Assembly: GCA_003427395.1 (NCBI GenBank)
Contig: BFEA01000297.1
Location: 468,689 to 506,194 of the forward strand
Length of the DNA: 37,506 nt
Direction: 5' to 3'
DNA from: Chara braunii
Taxonomy: Eukaryota > Streptophyta > Charophyceae > Charales > Characeae
The translations under genes were made by a program, and so were the position numbers. A model generated the notes under the pieces. It searched no databases. It had not been told where the DNA came from and saw nothing but the letters and a program-made list of their open reading frames with translations. Positions 21,851 to 34,700 of this stretch are shown here, in pieces (the first letter of the stretch is position 1; each line of letters starts with the position of its first letter).

Positions 21851-24800
21851 GAACAGAAAACGAGAGTAAGGTGTACTTCATTGAACGCCCCCCCTTCGAA
21901 CCTGTGAGTAGGATCTTGTTACTGCCCGACCCATTACGGAATTTGAAGATGAGGCCTATTCTGACGGCCCAGGTCAAGTGCAGTCCTGGCCTGAAGTGAG
22001 ATTTTTTTTTTTCTTTCTTGGTTCCCTCTTTTGACAAGCAATTGGTTCTCCTGGGCAGGTCGACTCCTGTCCGCTCAACTCGGGCGTGCCTGGCTGGGTG
22101 GTAGTTGGTTTTGGAGTGTGTTTTGTGGTTCATGTGGAATTCTGTCAATTGCAAGTGCAGTTAAAATGTGATCAGAAATTGTAGAATGTCGATTCGTCAT
22201 ATTTGCAGGGACAGCATTCAGTAAATAGGAGAAAGTCGAAGAGAAGCCTAATATTGGACTGACCACCTTGAGTGTCTGGTTCAGATAATGAACACTGGGT
22301 GTTATCCTGGATGTTCTCGTGCCGGAAGTCCGAAAAAAAAGCCTAAGTGTTTCAGTTCAAGAGCCTATGTACATGAGGACTTTCTGGTTGTGTGTTATGA
22401 TGTCCATCATGGACATATTTGGTCAGGGAAATTCGAATGCGTGAGGGTCTCAAGTATTTGGATTGAGAGTCGGAAAAGTTGTATGGAGTCTAGAATTGTT
22501 GGAACAAAAACGAAATAGCTGCCTTAGCGTGAAGAAAGGACATAGTATCAGTTCCCACGAAATCTGTGGAGTAGAGACGTGGAATACAACAGAGTACATA
22601 CAATGCAATAGAGAGGGAAGTGCACAATTGGAATAAATACTAATTAGTAATTGCACACGTAAATGATGAAGGGTGAAGTGCGAGCTTACAGAAAAATCTA
22701 AGTGAAGTGCAAGAAAGTGTGTACAGCGTGAAGACGAGCCTAGCGGAGTGCGCATGCGGATGAAAGACGGTACACAATTGGAATATAGGCTATAGAGGTG
22801 TGCATAGTTGGATTAAAGGCAGTGCACAATTGGAATATAGGCTAACTGGTAAGAACATTGAACATTGTAAAATGACGATAAGGCTTCCAACCATGGGAAG
22901 GGTGAAGGCTGGCTTACAGTAAAAGTGGAGCCTATTTTGAGAAAGGGTATGAAGGTTGAAGACCAGTTTTGAAATAGATTCCGACTCTTTGAGATGTGAA
23001 TTCCGTGCGTTGGGTGGTGGTGTTCATAAGCACATACATGTCCAATCGAAGATCTTTGGTGTTACTGTATAGAATTCCAACCTGACGACGGCCTGGGAGT
23101 GCCTTTTCTACTCACCAGTTTTTCCCACTACAGTTTGGGCAGTGATTGCAAGCGAAATTTTCTGGTTTTGCACTTCCTGAGAATACATTATAAAATAAGC
23201 TGGCACAGGAAGTATGCATGCGGTACGTTGTTAATGCATGGGCCCCAGCAAAACTGGCACGGAGTTCCACGTTGTCAGGATTGAACGGGATTGCTCTGAA
23301 GTCGGCATGTCAGTGCATCATCACCTGGGAAAAGAAGAAAACAGCATGTTTGAAGCCTGGGGAATGATTCTATTCTGTACTGATGGATATGGTTGTCACC
23401 GCAATCTTTGTTCGTGTCATTGACAGAGTCCCTTTCCAGGTCACACCTGAGATCTGGATTTCCTTTTTTGGGCCACACCGACTCTTTTAGTATTTTTGCA
23501 ATTATTATTATATATATATTGAATTTTAGGATGCACTCACTGTCAGCGATTGTCACTGTGATCACTGTAATGTGCATTGATGGTGGTCCTGATGCTTGCA
23601 TCCCCTCACTATGTGTGTAGAGATTGTAATGTGTCCAGGTGTGATGTATGCCCTTAGTTGTCCTTGGTAAGGTGTGATACATTATTGACAATCCATCAGC
23701 AGTTGGGGAAGAACCAAAAATAGTTCAAATAGTTTTCGAGGACTAAGGTGAATCATGTGAGACTAGTTTTCCTGTTGCGGCTCCGCACGCCAAGAAAGGT
23801 AGAAATTGCTTAAATAAAAGCAAATCGCACGAGGGGTGTGGTGGCCTGAGTGCAGTTACCACTGGCCTGTTCTGTCCGAAAAACTTTCACATCTTATACG
23901 TTGTCAGCATATCTCTTTCTTGGGGTGTAAGAAGTATTCTCTTTCAGATGTCAAAAAATATGCAATTCTTTGAACTTGCTGTTTGCAGGAATTCTTTCCA
24001 CTCTGTTTCTTTTTTTTTTAAGAATAAAAAGCCAGTCAGTAGAAAACTACCTCTGTGTGTGTGTGTGTGTGTGTTCGAGAGCGGGTAAGTCTCAGTTTGG
24101 TGGGGTGCGACTGTGTGATTGAGAGTTGCTCAGAGTAGTGGAGGTACATCGTGTGCAACTGTAGGACCGCCACCGTTTTCAGGAGGTGTTGTAATGTATG
24201 ACCGGAGTATTTGACATCCTATCTGTCTGGCATTTGCAATCCAATATGGGAAATTCAATCGTGCACCTGACGTAGTGTCTTGATGTGAGCTGTAATGCTG
24301 GCCATGTCGAACCGTCTTGGAGGATTCCCTGGAAAACATCTCACAAAAAGAAATGCAGCGCAGGATCCTGCCTCCCCCCCCCTCCTCTCTCTCTCTCTCT
24401 CTCCCCTCTCTCTCTTCTCCCTCCTCATCTCTCTTCCAGCCTCCAATTACAGTAGGCCAAGTGTAGTCATGTCATCTGTCATTCCGCTCCTCCACGTCAT
24501 CAGCATTGTCCCCCTTCTCCTCTGCCATTGGCATCCTGCTGGGCCATCGTCATCCTCCTCTTCCTCCACCATGGCCATTCTCGCCTCGACCGTCTCCTCC
24601 TCCACCTCCTCCCTCCCGCTATCATCATCTTTTTCTTTTTCATCTTTTGTTTCTCCCGAGGCCCTTCCCACCAGCTGCACCCTTTGCCTCCTTGTCCTCC
24701 TCCACTGCCATTGCCATCATCCACCTCCTTTTTGCTTCTTCCTCCTCCAGCTATCATCTGCTCTCATTTCATCTTTTTCCTTTTTGCTCATCCTATGTGA

Positions 24801-25531
24801 TCACCTACTCTGTCTCTCTGGTCTTGCTGCCATCCTATGTGATCACCTACTCTATCTACTACACCACCAATATACAATTCCACAGAGCACAATGCTGGTC
24901 TAGNTCTCTGGTCTTGCTGCCATCCTATGTGATCACCTACTCTATCTACTACACCACCAATATACAATTCCACAGAGCACAATGCTGGTCTAGCTGATGC
25001 CTGAACGAAGAACGTAATGCACTGGACGTCTCATTGGAGTCCTCCAGGTATGTCCCTTGCGGAGTTCCTCCCTACTTCCTTCCCCTTTCTGCAAAGACCT
25101 CCCCTTCTAACCGAGCTATGCTGCGTTGGCTGGCTGACACTTCTGCTGGTGCTTGCTGCCACCTAGAATAGATAGAATGAATTTAGTTTGTAGAGTAGAT
25201 AGATAGAAATGAAATTAAGGTAGAGGGCAATCCACTGGATACCAAAACACGTTTTAATTTCAGTACTATCGTCAGAGACTTAACGTGGATCTACTACTAG
25301 TTAATATTAAGAAAAAAACACAAGACCACACCAAACATATCCATGCTTCTCGTTCTCACCATAGCTACGCCAGACCGGACACCGGACCGAATCCGGACCC
25401 CGGACCCCGGACCTCCCGGGCCCTTCCGGAGTTCCAGGAAACCGGAATACTCCAGAATATCCGGACCGACCCGGACCCCCTGTGCGGATTCCGGTCCGGA
25501 TCACCTATAGTGTCCGGAAAAAAAAGAAAAG

Positions 25532-25575
<44 letters not shown>

Positions 25576-25632
25576 CGGCTGTACTCCTACTCCTCGTTCT
25601 CCCCCTACTCCTCCCCCTCGTTGTAGCTATGG

Positions 25633-25709
<77 letters not shown>

Positions 25710-28700
25710 AACCTCAGCAACGGGTCCCCTTAACACGGATCAGACGGCCCATGCAGGCCATCTGAAGGGTCCTCGCAGCCATCTAGTGCAAGACCCCCAC
25801 GAAATCAAGGCAGGCAGCACATATGCAGTGGAGTACGAGCTGGCCAAATATATAGTCAAGATTCGAGTTCAGGTCTGCGTTTCAGCAGTTATGGGTTGGT
25901 CGCGTAGCTAGGCCCTGTTGATCTCTGGCATTCTCTGCACGTGACTCTTAGGGCTTGGCTGCACTACTCACGAAATGTGCGAAATTAGAATGAATCTTCT
26001 GCAGAACGTGGACTAATACATGTTTTGTCTTTTGTGCATTTGGTGAGTAGAGGCCCTTAGGGCCACTGCATGTATTCCTAAGAAAAGAAAAACGAGAAAC
26101 GAGAAAAGAAAAGAAAAACGAGAAAAGAAAAGGAAAACGAGAGAAGAAAAGAGAAACGAGAAAACAGAGAAATAGTGACCCATAACCGAGATGCACAGAC
26201 CTCAATTCGAATCCAGACTATATATTGTCTGCCCACGGTCACAGAGTACAAGTTCGAATTGTACCTCTGGATGACGTAGGATCCTGGGCCTCCTGGCTAG
26301 TATGCTGTAGGGATCCTACTGAAAAGAGGCTGGACCCAACTAGGACGGTTTTGGGGTATGGAGCGGCCCCGACTTTTCTCCCTCTTCCTTTCTGATTTTC
26401 AGAAACGAGGGGATGGTTTGGCCACCCCACACTGTCCTTTCAACTTTTTTTTTTTTTTTTTTTTTTCTCCGCCGCAAGTATGAAAAAAAAAAAAAAAACA
26501 AAGAAAACCAACCCCCCTCGTTTTCTGGGCCGTCTGGATCGTCGGTGAGGGTGGTAAAAAATAAGGCACTATTTTTTTTGGGCGGCCCAGGGCATGAACA
26601 ATCGCCCCCGACCACCGAAAAAAAAATTGGCCATTGGGCTAGGGCCCTCACATCCGGACCAAGATCCGCACCCGGACCCCGGGCCCCGGACCACGGACGG
26701 TCCGGCTCCCTGTCCGGTGGTCTGGATCGTATTGGTTCTCACCGACCAGCTGCGGGAAGCCTTCTGGCACTTACCCAGCTATAATGTGTCTCTTGGTGCC
26801 TGGCCTCTGCCTACATGCCGAGGATGGGATCCGGACCCTGCCTTCCTGTTGCATCTGAAAATGGTTCTCGGATGGCCGGCACCCTTTTTTGGCATGATTA
26901 GTATTGGCAGAACGGGGCGGGCTCCTTTTTGCTTGTGGGCCCTTCACTGAGGGCCCGTATGTCCGTCATGCACCTGTGAGGTCCTCAGGGCCTAATACTC
27001 TGACCGTTTGGGTTTGAAGTCCCTTGGACCCCTTGATTCCACTTGCTGCTTCTCTTTCAGACCCCTTTTATATCCTGTCAGAGCTCCTGTTGCTGTCTGC
27101 ATCAGTCTTCCCTTGTGAAACTCTGATAGTTAGTCAGATCCATAAGATATTTGAACTCAGTACTGTAACTTAGGCTTCAGTGGGTGCCCTCTTCCCTGGG
27201 TCCCCGTAGTGGCAGTGACATATCTTTCTATGTTTCTCATCAATTGAGGATGTTAAGGTTGATCTGGGTGAAGGGAATCGATTGTCAGTGGTAAAAGGTA
27301 ACATCTTTCATGAATGGGAGTCTGATATGTTCTTAGACCAAAGTGGGATGTCATGAAGGTCGTCACCTGCGCTATATAACATTGTTCCATGGCCAAAAGC
27401 AGAGTGACTGCAGTTTTTAGAAATGTTCTCTGCCATACTAAACTCAGTAGTTTTCACCCATATCAGATCAGATGTCCTGCCTGAAATAGAGATGCATACC
27501 TGTGCTTAGTTGCTTGCGCAACCGTTACCTGCTGAGATTTCTGCACCTTATGTGCATTTCTCTACTGGGCCTCTTCCTATTGTAGTATGGGTGACCAAGT
27601 GGTTTCCCAGGCCTCCATCCAAGATGCAGTTATTTGGTTAGGACTGTGGCCTTTGGCAGAATTAACAATGTTGTTGTAAGCGCGCGCTTTTTACCTTGTG
27701 CAAAGTGTTCAACTGGTAGGTAGATATGGGGTGCAAATTTTTTAGTAGTAGTGCAGGAAGGTGAGCACATCAATCTATTGCATCGTTTTGAGTGCATCAG
27801 AAAGATATGACGTTACTGGGTCTTAAAGACGAATCAATCTATTGGATCATTTTGAGTGCATCAGAAAGATGTGACGTTTTGTCTTAAAGACGTAATCCAT
27901 TAGAGTGGCCCATGGTCAGACTTGGCTTCAAATGTCTACAATGTCGATAGTTGTTACATACTGGATTCCACACGGGCCCTGTTAGGCCCGACGGCTAGGT
28001 CTAGGGGGTTATCCCAGACTGTGGCCATGATGGGCCAGTCCGGCCTGGGTTAAAGGCAGACGGTAGGCCTCCAGCAACCGGTTTTAGACCCGGGTCTGCA
28101 ACTGCAGGCCCTGAGCGGGAAACTGGCTCAAACGTTTTTCGTTTGAGCCTGGCGGCCGAAGATTGAGGCTGCCACTTCCCCGCGGGCCGGATCTGAACCG
28201 TCAGATTGATCCACGGGCCAGATCACGGCGCGGGTTCTCAGCAGCCAGACCACACAGGCCACTGCCGGTACTTAGTACCGGCCAGTGGTCTGTTGGAGAC
28301 ACTTAGGCCATTGAGGAGCAGCAGTGCTGCGCTATTTTGGGTTTAGCGCAGCTCCAGGCAGAGCGCTAGGTGTAGTGCCAGGCGCAGAGGCGAGAGAGAG
28401 AGAGTAGAGACTTACCTGCTACCTACCTGTGAGCGCCATAGCTCCAGCGTCGAGGGCGAGTCTTCAGCAGCTCCAAGGCGGCACCTTGCATCAGCAGGTT
28501 GGTGCCTGGACCCTGGACCAGGGAGCGAGGATTCTCCTCCTCCCACCTCTCCATCTCCACCTTCTCCTCTGCCCCTCTCGACTTCTTCTTCGTCGTCTTC
28601 TTCTTCAGCATCATCTTCTTCTCAACTTCTACATTCTGGACTACTATTTGGACAGAGATCAGAGGTGGATTATCAGTGACATAGGGGCTGAGACTATTTC

Positions 28701-31700
28701 GGGTTGAGACATTGAGGGGACTATGTTGGAAATCTGACATCAGTGACATTACAAGATTCTGTACCTTCGACATTTCGAGACTTTGTATCTTCGACATTTC
28801 GGGATTTCTATTTCGGTGATACTGGTGTTGGCGCCATCCCTCCTCTCTTCGTCTCTTCTCCCTACATCCCGTCTGTGCATGATTGTGCAGACCCTGGCGC
28901 TGTCTTCCATGCTTGAAGCACCTGGCCTCCTACCTGATGAATGTATGGTGTGAGTCTCTAGATAGTCCGAGTCAGGTGTGTGTCAGATCCATGTTTATCA
29001 GTCTTCCGCTGCATTATATTGCTCTTTGTTATTGGTCCGTTCTGGGTTCTGCATCATACTTGTGTTCGCTTCACTAGTATGCAACAATAGTGCTTCCTTT
29101 GTTCCAGAGCTATAAACAAAGGTCACAACACACTCTCAAGAGCAGATGTTGCTAGCTTTGTAGCAATATTCTTAGGCATGTGCTGAACATGTCTTTAGCT
29201 TCTCCCCCTCTTGTTGCTGCAAGATTGCCCCCTCTTGTTGCTGCAAGATTGCCCCCTGTGTTAAGTTACGTCAATTGTGGAAATGAAAGGCGTAACAGGA
29301 TCAAGAAATGAGAGCAGGCTCAGTTGCTTGAAGGCTTGCTCGCAGACCTGACTCTGTCCCCAAGGGGTATCGAATCTACAGAAAGTCAGTCCAGGGATGC
29401 ACCATTCTACTATACTTTTGTACAAGCTGCTGGCAGCATCTTGCCAGTGCCATAAAAGAACTTACTTCAGACTGTTTTCAGAGACATTCTGAGGTGAAAA
29501 TGTGAACGTGACCTCAAGAAAAATGCCACTTGATGGTTGGGTGTGGAAAGTAGTCCTGTTTGATATATGTAGGTGTTGATCTGCTGTGGGCGCGGACATA
29601 TGCAAAAAGCAACAAATTGGGTCTTGCTTAGTTCTCTGAAAAAGATATCACACTTTCTGAGAGAAAGGCACGCTGGTTACTCCTGAAAAAGGTCGTGCAA
29701 GAAGGTTTCGATCATAAAAATATTTGTAGAGTTGTTGGACACGATGTTTCAGGACTCCCAATTTCGGAGTCCTGTCCATAACTATGTAAAAATGCAGCGA
29801 GGGTTTCATACCTCGAAGTCGCTCCGTATTTCGAGACTGAACATCAGGTTGGGATTCAGTTGTCCCATTCTTCTTCTTTGATGTCGTCACCTGAGCGCTT
29901 GGCAGAATGGAATCGAGAGTAAGTGAGGTGAGTGCGGGAAAATTGACGTTTCTGAGAGTCTGACTCTTGAAGTACATTTGAATTTGCATGACTGGACAGT
30001 AGTGGAGCGAGACTTCTTTGAGATGAAAAGACGCTGCATCGCTTGGGGACCCACCACAGGTGTCGACATGTAGTGGCTTCAACTGGATTTATCTTGCACG
30101 TTTTTTTTTTTTTTTTTTTTTTTTTCCTTTCACGTTTTCCAAGCGTATGAAAAGCTGATGGCTAATAAATACTTCAAATAATATTTCTATGACAGGCACC
30201 TGATTCTGACGATCAAAATGACCGAGGCCTCCAGCAGCAAGGCTGCTGGCATGTGCACGGAGTCACGTCACAGCGAGGCTGCCAGTGGAAAATTGTCCAC
30301 GATGACAGTCCGAATGTGTCGTGGTATCTTGTCTGTACTAAAGATTTTAACAATTGTCTGTGTTTGTTCTGACGATGTTGTGGGTTGCAATATGTTTGCA
30401 ACTTTGCACATCATTGATACACAGAAGAAATGATAATGGCTCTGGACTGAGTCTGCCGACAATGGAAGAATTTTAAATGACCCAGGGCCTGGCAGAGAGT
30501 CGTGGCACTGGAGTCACAGCCAATGTGATCCAGAGAACTGTTCGGAAGCCGTTTCTCTTTTCTGCAAATAACCTATCTGCCCGCTTTTATTTATTGTGGA
30601 AGAACATTTTAGAGGGGCATCTAGCAGCCAGGTAGGATGTTGAGGCTAGGAGAAAAGAGCACAATTTAGGAGCTCTGGAGGAAAGGTATGCACTTAAAGT
30701 CAATCCAGGTGTGCAGCAGTCCCACGTGAATCTGTGGATTGCCCATTGCTTCATGGGACCTGTATGCAATTTCCTGGAGAGCTTTCGACCCTCCTTTATC
30801 GACGCATGGTGCCAGGGGTCTCCCTCAGGTAGGGGTAGTTTTGTGGACATAAGGCATGCAGCCCTGAAAGTAAGGTAGGGATTGTACCATGGAGATGTTC
30901 AGAGTGGTTGTGGGACCAACATCGTGCCATGGAGATGCTCTTTTCGTGGTGCAGCTAAGCGATGCGTTGTGGCGTGTATTTATTTGAACAGAAGCCTTGA
31001 GCTGTGGGGCCTGGGGCACTGCGGCTCTTTTGTTGAAAAACTGAAGTATGCCTATCAAGTTGTGCTAGCGGCCTAGCTCCGTTGATGTCGCATGCAAGTG
31101 GCATTCGGGAGGTTGTGTGTTCAATCCTCGATGGCCTCCTGTGGCGCGCTTGGTCTTCACCAGCTGAGATAATTGGCTTGCCCCATCCGCCCCTGCCATT
31201 CCTTGGGGGTTAGTGCCCAGGTCTGGCAGATTTCGGTTGCTCCTGGAACCTTGTAGACCACACCCTGCGTGCATATCCTGTTGGCCTCAGTGAGTTTGCA
31301 AACGGGATCCTATTGCACCTGGCCGAGTCTGCTCTTTTGGGTAAACTTTCTTTATGAGGAAAGTGCAACCCAGGGCTTCCTGAATTGGAAAGTATGCAGT
31401 GTGAGCTGTTGCATACTCTGTCCACCCATCTACAAGAAAGGTCTGTGGACGAGTTCCCAAATGTGTCCAGTGCAGAGGGTGCGCACCCCACCCTCCCCAC
31501 CCCACCCCCCCTCACCTACCCCGGGGCAGGCCATGAGTTTTGGATGCCAGGAAACGGGATCCAACCATGAGCGGTTGTGACAATATAGAAATGAAACCCC
31601 TCGGAATTCAGGTGGGAAGCACTTCCCTGTGCGGTCTCAGGAAAGCTTCCAGCTGCCTCACTTAAAGAATTCAAAAGTTTGTGCAGAGTATCACTGAAGT

Positions 31701-34700
31701 TGCACAGAATCACTTCAGCCGTTTGGATGTCCTCCATGACTATTGACTAGATCAAATTCGATAGGAGTCTGACTCTTTCTGAGTCTATCCAGCAAAACGC
31801 AGTACTTCAAAATTTGAGACCCAAGTATTCCTGAGGGTTATCAATTCCGAAGATGGGATTCAGAAGGTTTGCACGTGCATTGCTAATGGCAGGGTAGGAT
31901 GGCTGCAGCATATTGCGTTTGTTTGAAACGTCTCATTGTATTTGAGAGAGAGGGAGAGGAATGAAACTACGAACGTCTAGACGGGCAAAGTGCTGGATTT
32001 GGATCTGATATAACTGTGATTCAACTAAGCCGTGTTGCGTGAACTTGAATGTCTTCTTTTTTGAGCTAGTGACATATGGAACTAATGATACCTTTGGGCG
32101 TGGTGGTTGCAGGTGGTGGGGACACCCAACTATATGTGTCCGGAGCTTCTTGCTGATATGCCGTATCCGTCTCATATTTTGTCTGTGGAGTGGCTACGCG
32201 ATGTGAAAAGCTTGGCAGTGTTTGATGTGCGGAAAAAGATCGCCTTCCCTGTGAAAACCTCTGCCCAAAAGAACGCCTTCCCTGTGAAAAGCTCTGCCCA
32301 GAGGGGAACCTCTTACCTGATTGCCATCCTTTTCCCTGGTTCGAAACATTTGCATGAGAACTACATGGCTTGAACTGCTATTTCCCTTAGTGAGTAAGAG
32401 TTTTTGATAGCTGTACTTACTACTAAGCTGTTTAAGAAGAGAGTTTTTTTTTTGATTTTTTGGTTCCCTCCCCAGATCTCTTTCGGATATAAGGGTTGCA
32501 ACCTGCACGCCCTGTTTGTTGGCTGTGAACTTCGGAATTTGACTGCTCTCACATATTTGCTCAGATTCGCATTGGTGTCATAGTTGCTTTCTTGACCTTT
32601 TGAGATCTCAGTTATGGCTACAAGTCGGACATTTGGTCTTTAGGTAAGTGCACTACCTTCCTCTCAACACCGGCATTTCAGCTTTTGTTCATTCATGCCT
32701 GCCTTGTTCCCGCATTTGTCAGCACTGAACGGCAGGTCCTTAGTACTATAGACTTATAAAGCATGTGCTGGGATTTGCTGTTCAGCGAAAAACATCTCCT
32801 GTACTGCAAATACTGTAATCAGTGTTCCTTGTTTTTTTCTTTTTTTTTTTTTCTTTTTTTTTTTTCTTCTTCTGGTAACGAAAATTTTGAATTGTGTTTG
32901 CTTTCAAATTCGAGGCTCTCGTTTTAATGTTTTAATTAAAATGTGTGTAAAACACTGTACTGTGTATACGATATCAATTTTATTCTTGTGCGGCTGTTGT
33001 GCCCAGTTTTTTATTTTTTTTGCTTTGGCAAAAAACAGAGCCGTATGGTTCTGGCTCCATATCCATTCTGGGAAGCATCAGTCTGGTGTCTGTTCCATTG
33101 GCAAGCCAAAGAAATGCCCAAGATTTGTGCCCTGCTCTCCATAAAATTGTATCCGTTGCTGCTCGTCTCAGTTGTTGCCTGCTGTCTGATAATCTTTTCG
33201 GACTAGAACAGCGTCGTTTCTGTTCCTTGCAATTGCCCGAAGTGACTATTCCTCCTCTTTTTCTATCCCTGCTTCCGCCATCAGTATATCCATTGTCTTC
33301 CTAATGAGCGGGTATTCCTAATCAGCGGTTATAAATCACGTAAGGCTAGCAACTTAGCAAGGTTTGACAGTCAATCGTCCCAGGATTTGATTCCTATAGT
33401 TCTAGTCTTTTTATTTGTGCATCGCTGAACAGAAGCAATCTCTGTTCTCTCCTATGAATTGCGAGCAACTGCAAATGGGCTCTATCCATCCCAGTTCTGT
33501 GGAACGTGTAGGATTTGGGGTGGGGATGAGTTTGGCGTGGGTTTGGCGTGGGTTTGGGTTACTAGTGGGCCTGGGTTTGGGGTGGGTTTGGCGTGGGTTT
33601 GGGTTACTAGTGGGCGTGGGTTTGGCGTGGGTTTGGCGTGGGTTCGGGTTACTAGTGGGCGTGGGTTTGGCGTGGTTCGGCATGATTTCCATGTATGGGC
33701 AGCTGCTATGATGCCAGGGACTTTTTTTGGACCCTTGGAACAAATCACCTGTGATATAATATTATAATTTCTGCAGTGGTAATAGTGTAGTTGGATGGCG
33801 AAAGGGTATTTGGATCTCTTTTCAACCTGTTATTTTCTGTCGATGCATTTTTTAGATTTATTTTTAACTTATTTCAACCTGTTATTTTCTGTCGATGCAT
33901 TTTTTAGATTTATTTTTAACTTATTTTCAAATTCATTGTTTTTTATGGAGCGCGAGGGTACTGTCATCTTTTGTCAACCTTGTCTTGCTCTTTTATGTCT
34001 GCCTTTTTTTTTTTTTTTTAATGAAAGGCCAGATCAGCGTCACTACGGGGGGTGATATGAGCAACCTCCCCTAGTGTGCGTTCCGGGTGCTCAATTCTAT
34101 TGGTGGGGAGCTGCAGCTGTTTCTTTTTTGGTGTTTACGGTGTTGCGGTGTTTGGTAAAAAGGAGTGTAGACCCTAATGTTATTGTATCCTCTGGAATTT
34201 AAAATGGAGTGTGGACCCTAATGTTATTGTATCCACTGGAATTTAAACTCGTTCCGTTTCTCATCAGTCACGCATGTTTGCCATTCAGCCATAAGGCAGG
34301 TGAATGCAACCTCATGTTTTTGTTTTTTTGTTCTTTTCGTTTTTTTCTGTCCGGTTCTCACACGGTTTTGTAGGACGTTTTTAGGGAGGCTGTCACCGGG
34401 TGATGGTGTACTGCATTTGAATAGAGGAAGTATTGGTGGTATAATTTTTATGACTTGTCTGTGGATCCTCAGAGGGCATTATATTCATTTTATCAGGCAA
34501 ATAGACATTTCAGTATTCAAACATCGCCCGCTGCTGTTTATGTGATAATAACAGGGTGCTGCATGTATGAAATGTCGGCGCTCAAACCAGCCTTCAAAGC
34601 CTTCGTAAGTTTTCATTTTTACTCACCCAGTTTGTCACACCTCTCGTTCGGGTTAAACTTGTTTTGTAGTATGTTTTGACTCTTTTGAGTATGTTTATGT

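Larger units (their letters stand above)
21431..32112 (+). other. NEK: NEK giant intron G-H (10,682 bp)
   Basis: Largest intron, splitting the activation loop between SS and VVGTP. It contains poly-A, pyrimidine-rich, CCGGA-rich, LTR-like and tRNA-like segments listed separately. The parts 21900-24350, 26950-27760 and 28840-31060 look mostly unique and show no gene I can recognise on either strand. Confidence 0.78.
32644..34554 (+). other. NEK: NEK intron I-J (1911 bp)
   Basis: Contains a pyrimidine tract (about 32831-32872), the G-rich 45 bp minisatellite, two short tandem duplications and one R1 copy. No gene on either strand is recognised. Confidence 0.78.

Noticed and set aside
21890-21960. 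GGTTCGAA word on the minus strand as a possible tRNA
   Set aside because: No paired stems or box A at tRNA spacing.
21606-22154. 183-codon minus frame containing a Phe run
   Set aside because: It runs through the A31 tract, has no domain and overlaps ordinary intron sequence.
24295-24997. Long Ser/Pro/Leu-rich + frames
   Set aside because: Pyrimidine-rich DNA lacks stop codons, and the frame crosses the false duplication at the N.
26150-26270. Two TTCGAAT T-loop-like words suggesting tRNA genes
   Set aside because: No box A at the required distance on either strand, and the second word is part of a simple palindrome (GTACAAGTTCGAATTGTAC).
33411-33767. Repeat proteins on both strands
   Set aside because: Both strands stay open because the 45 bp unit is a multiple of three.
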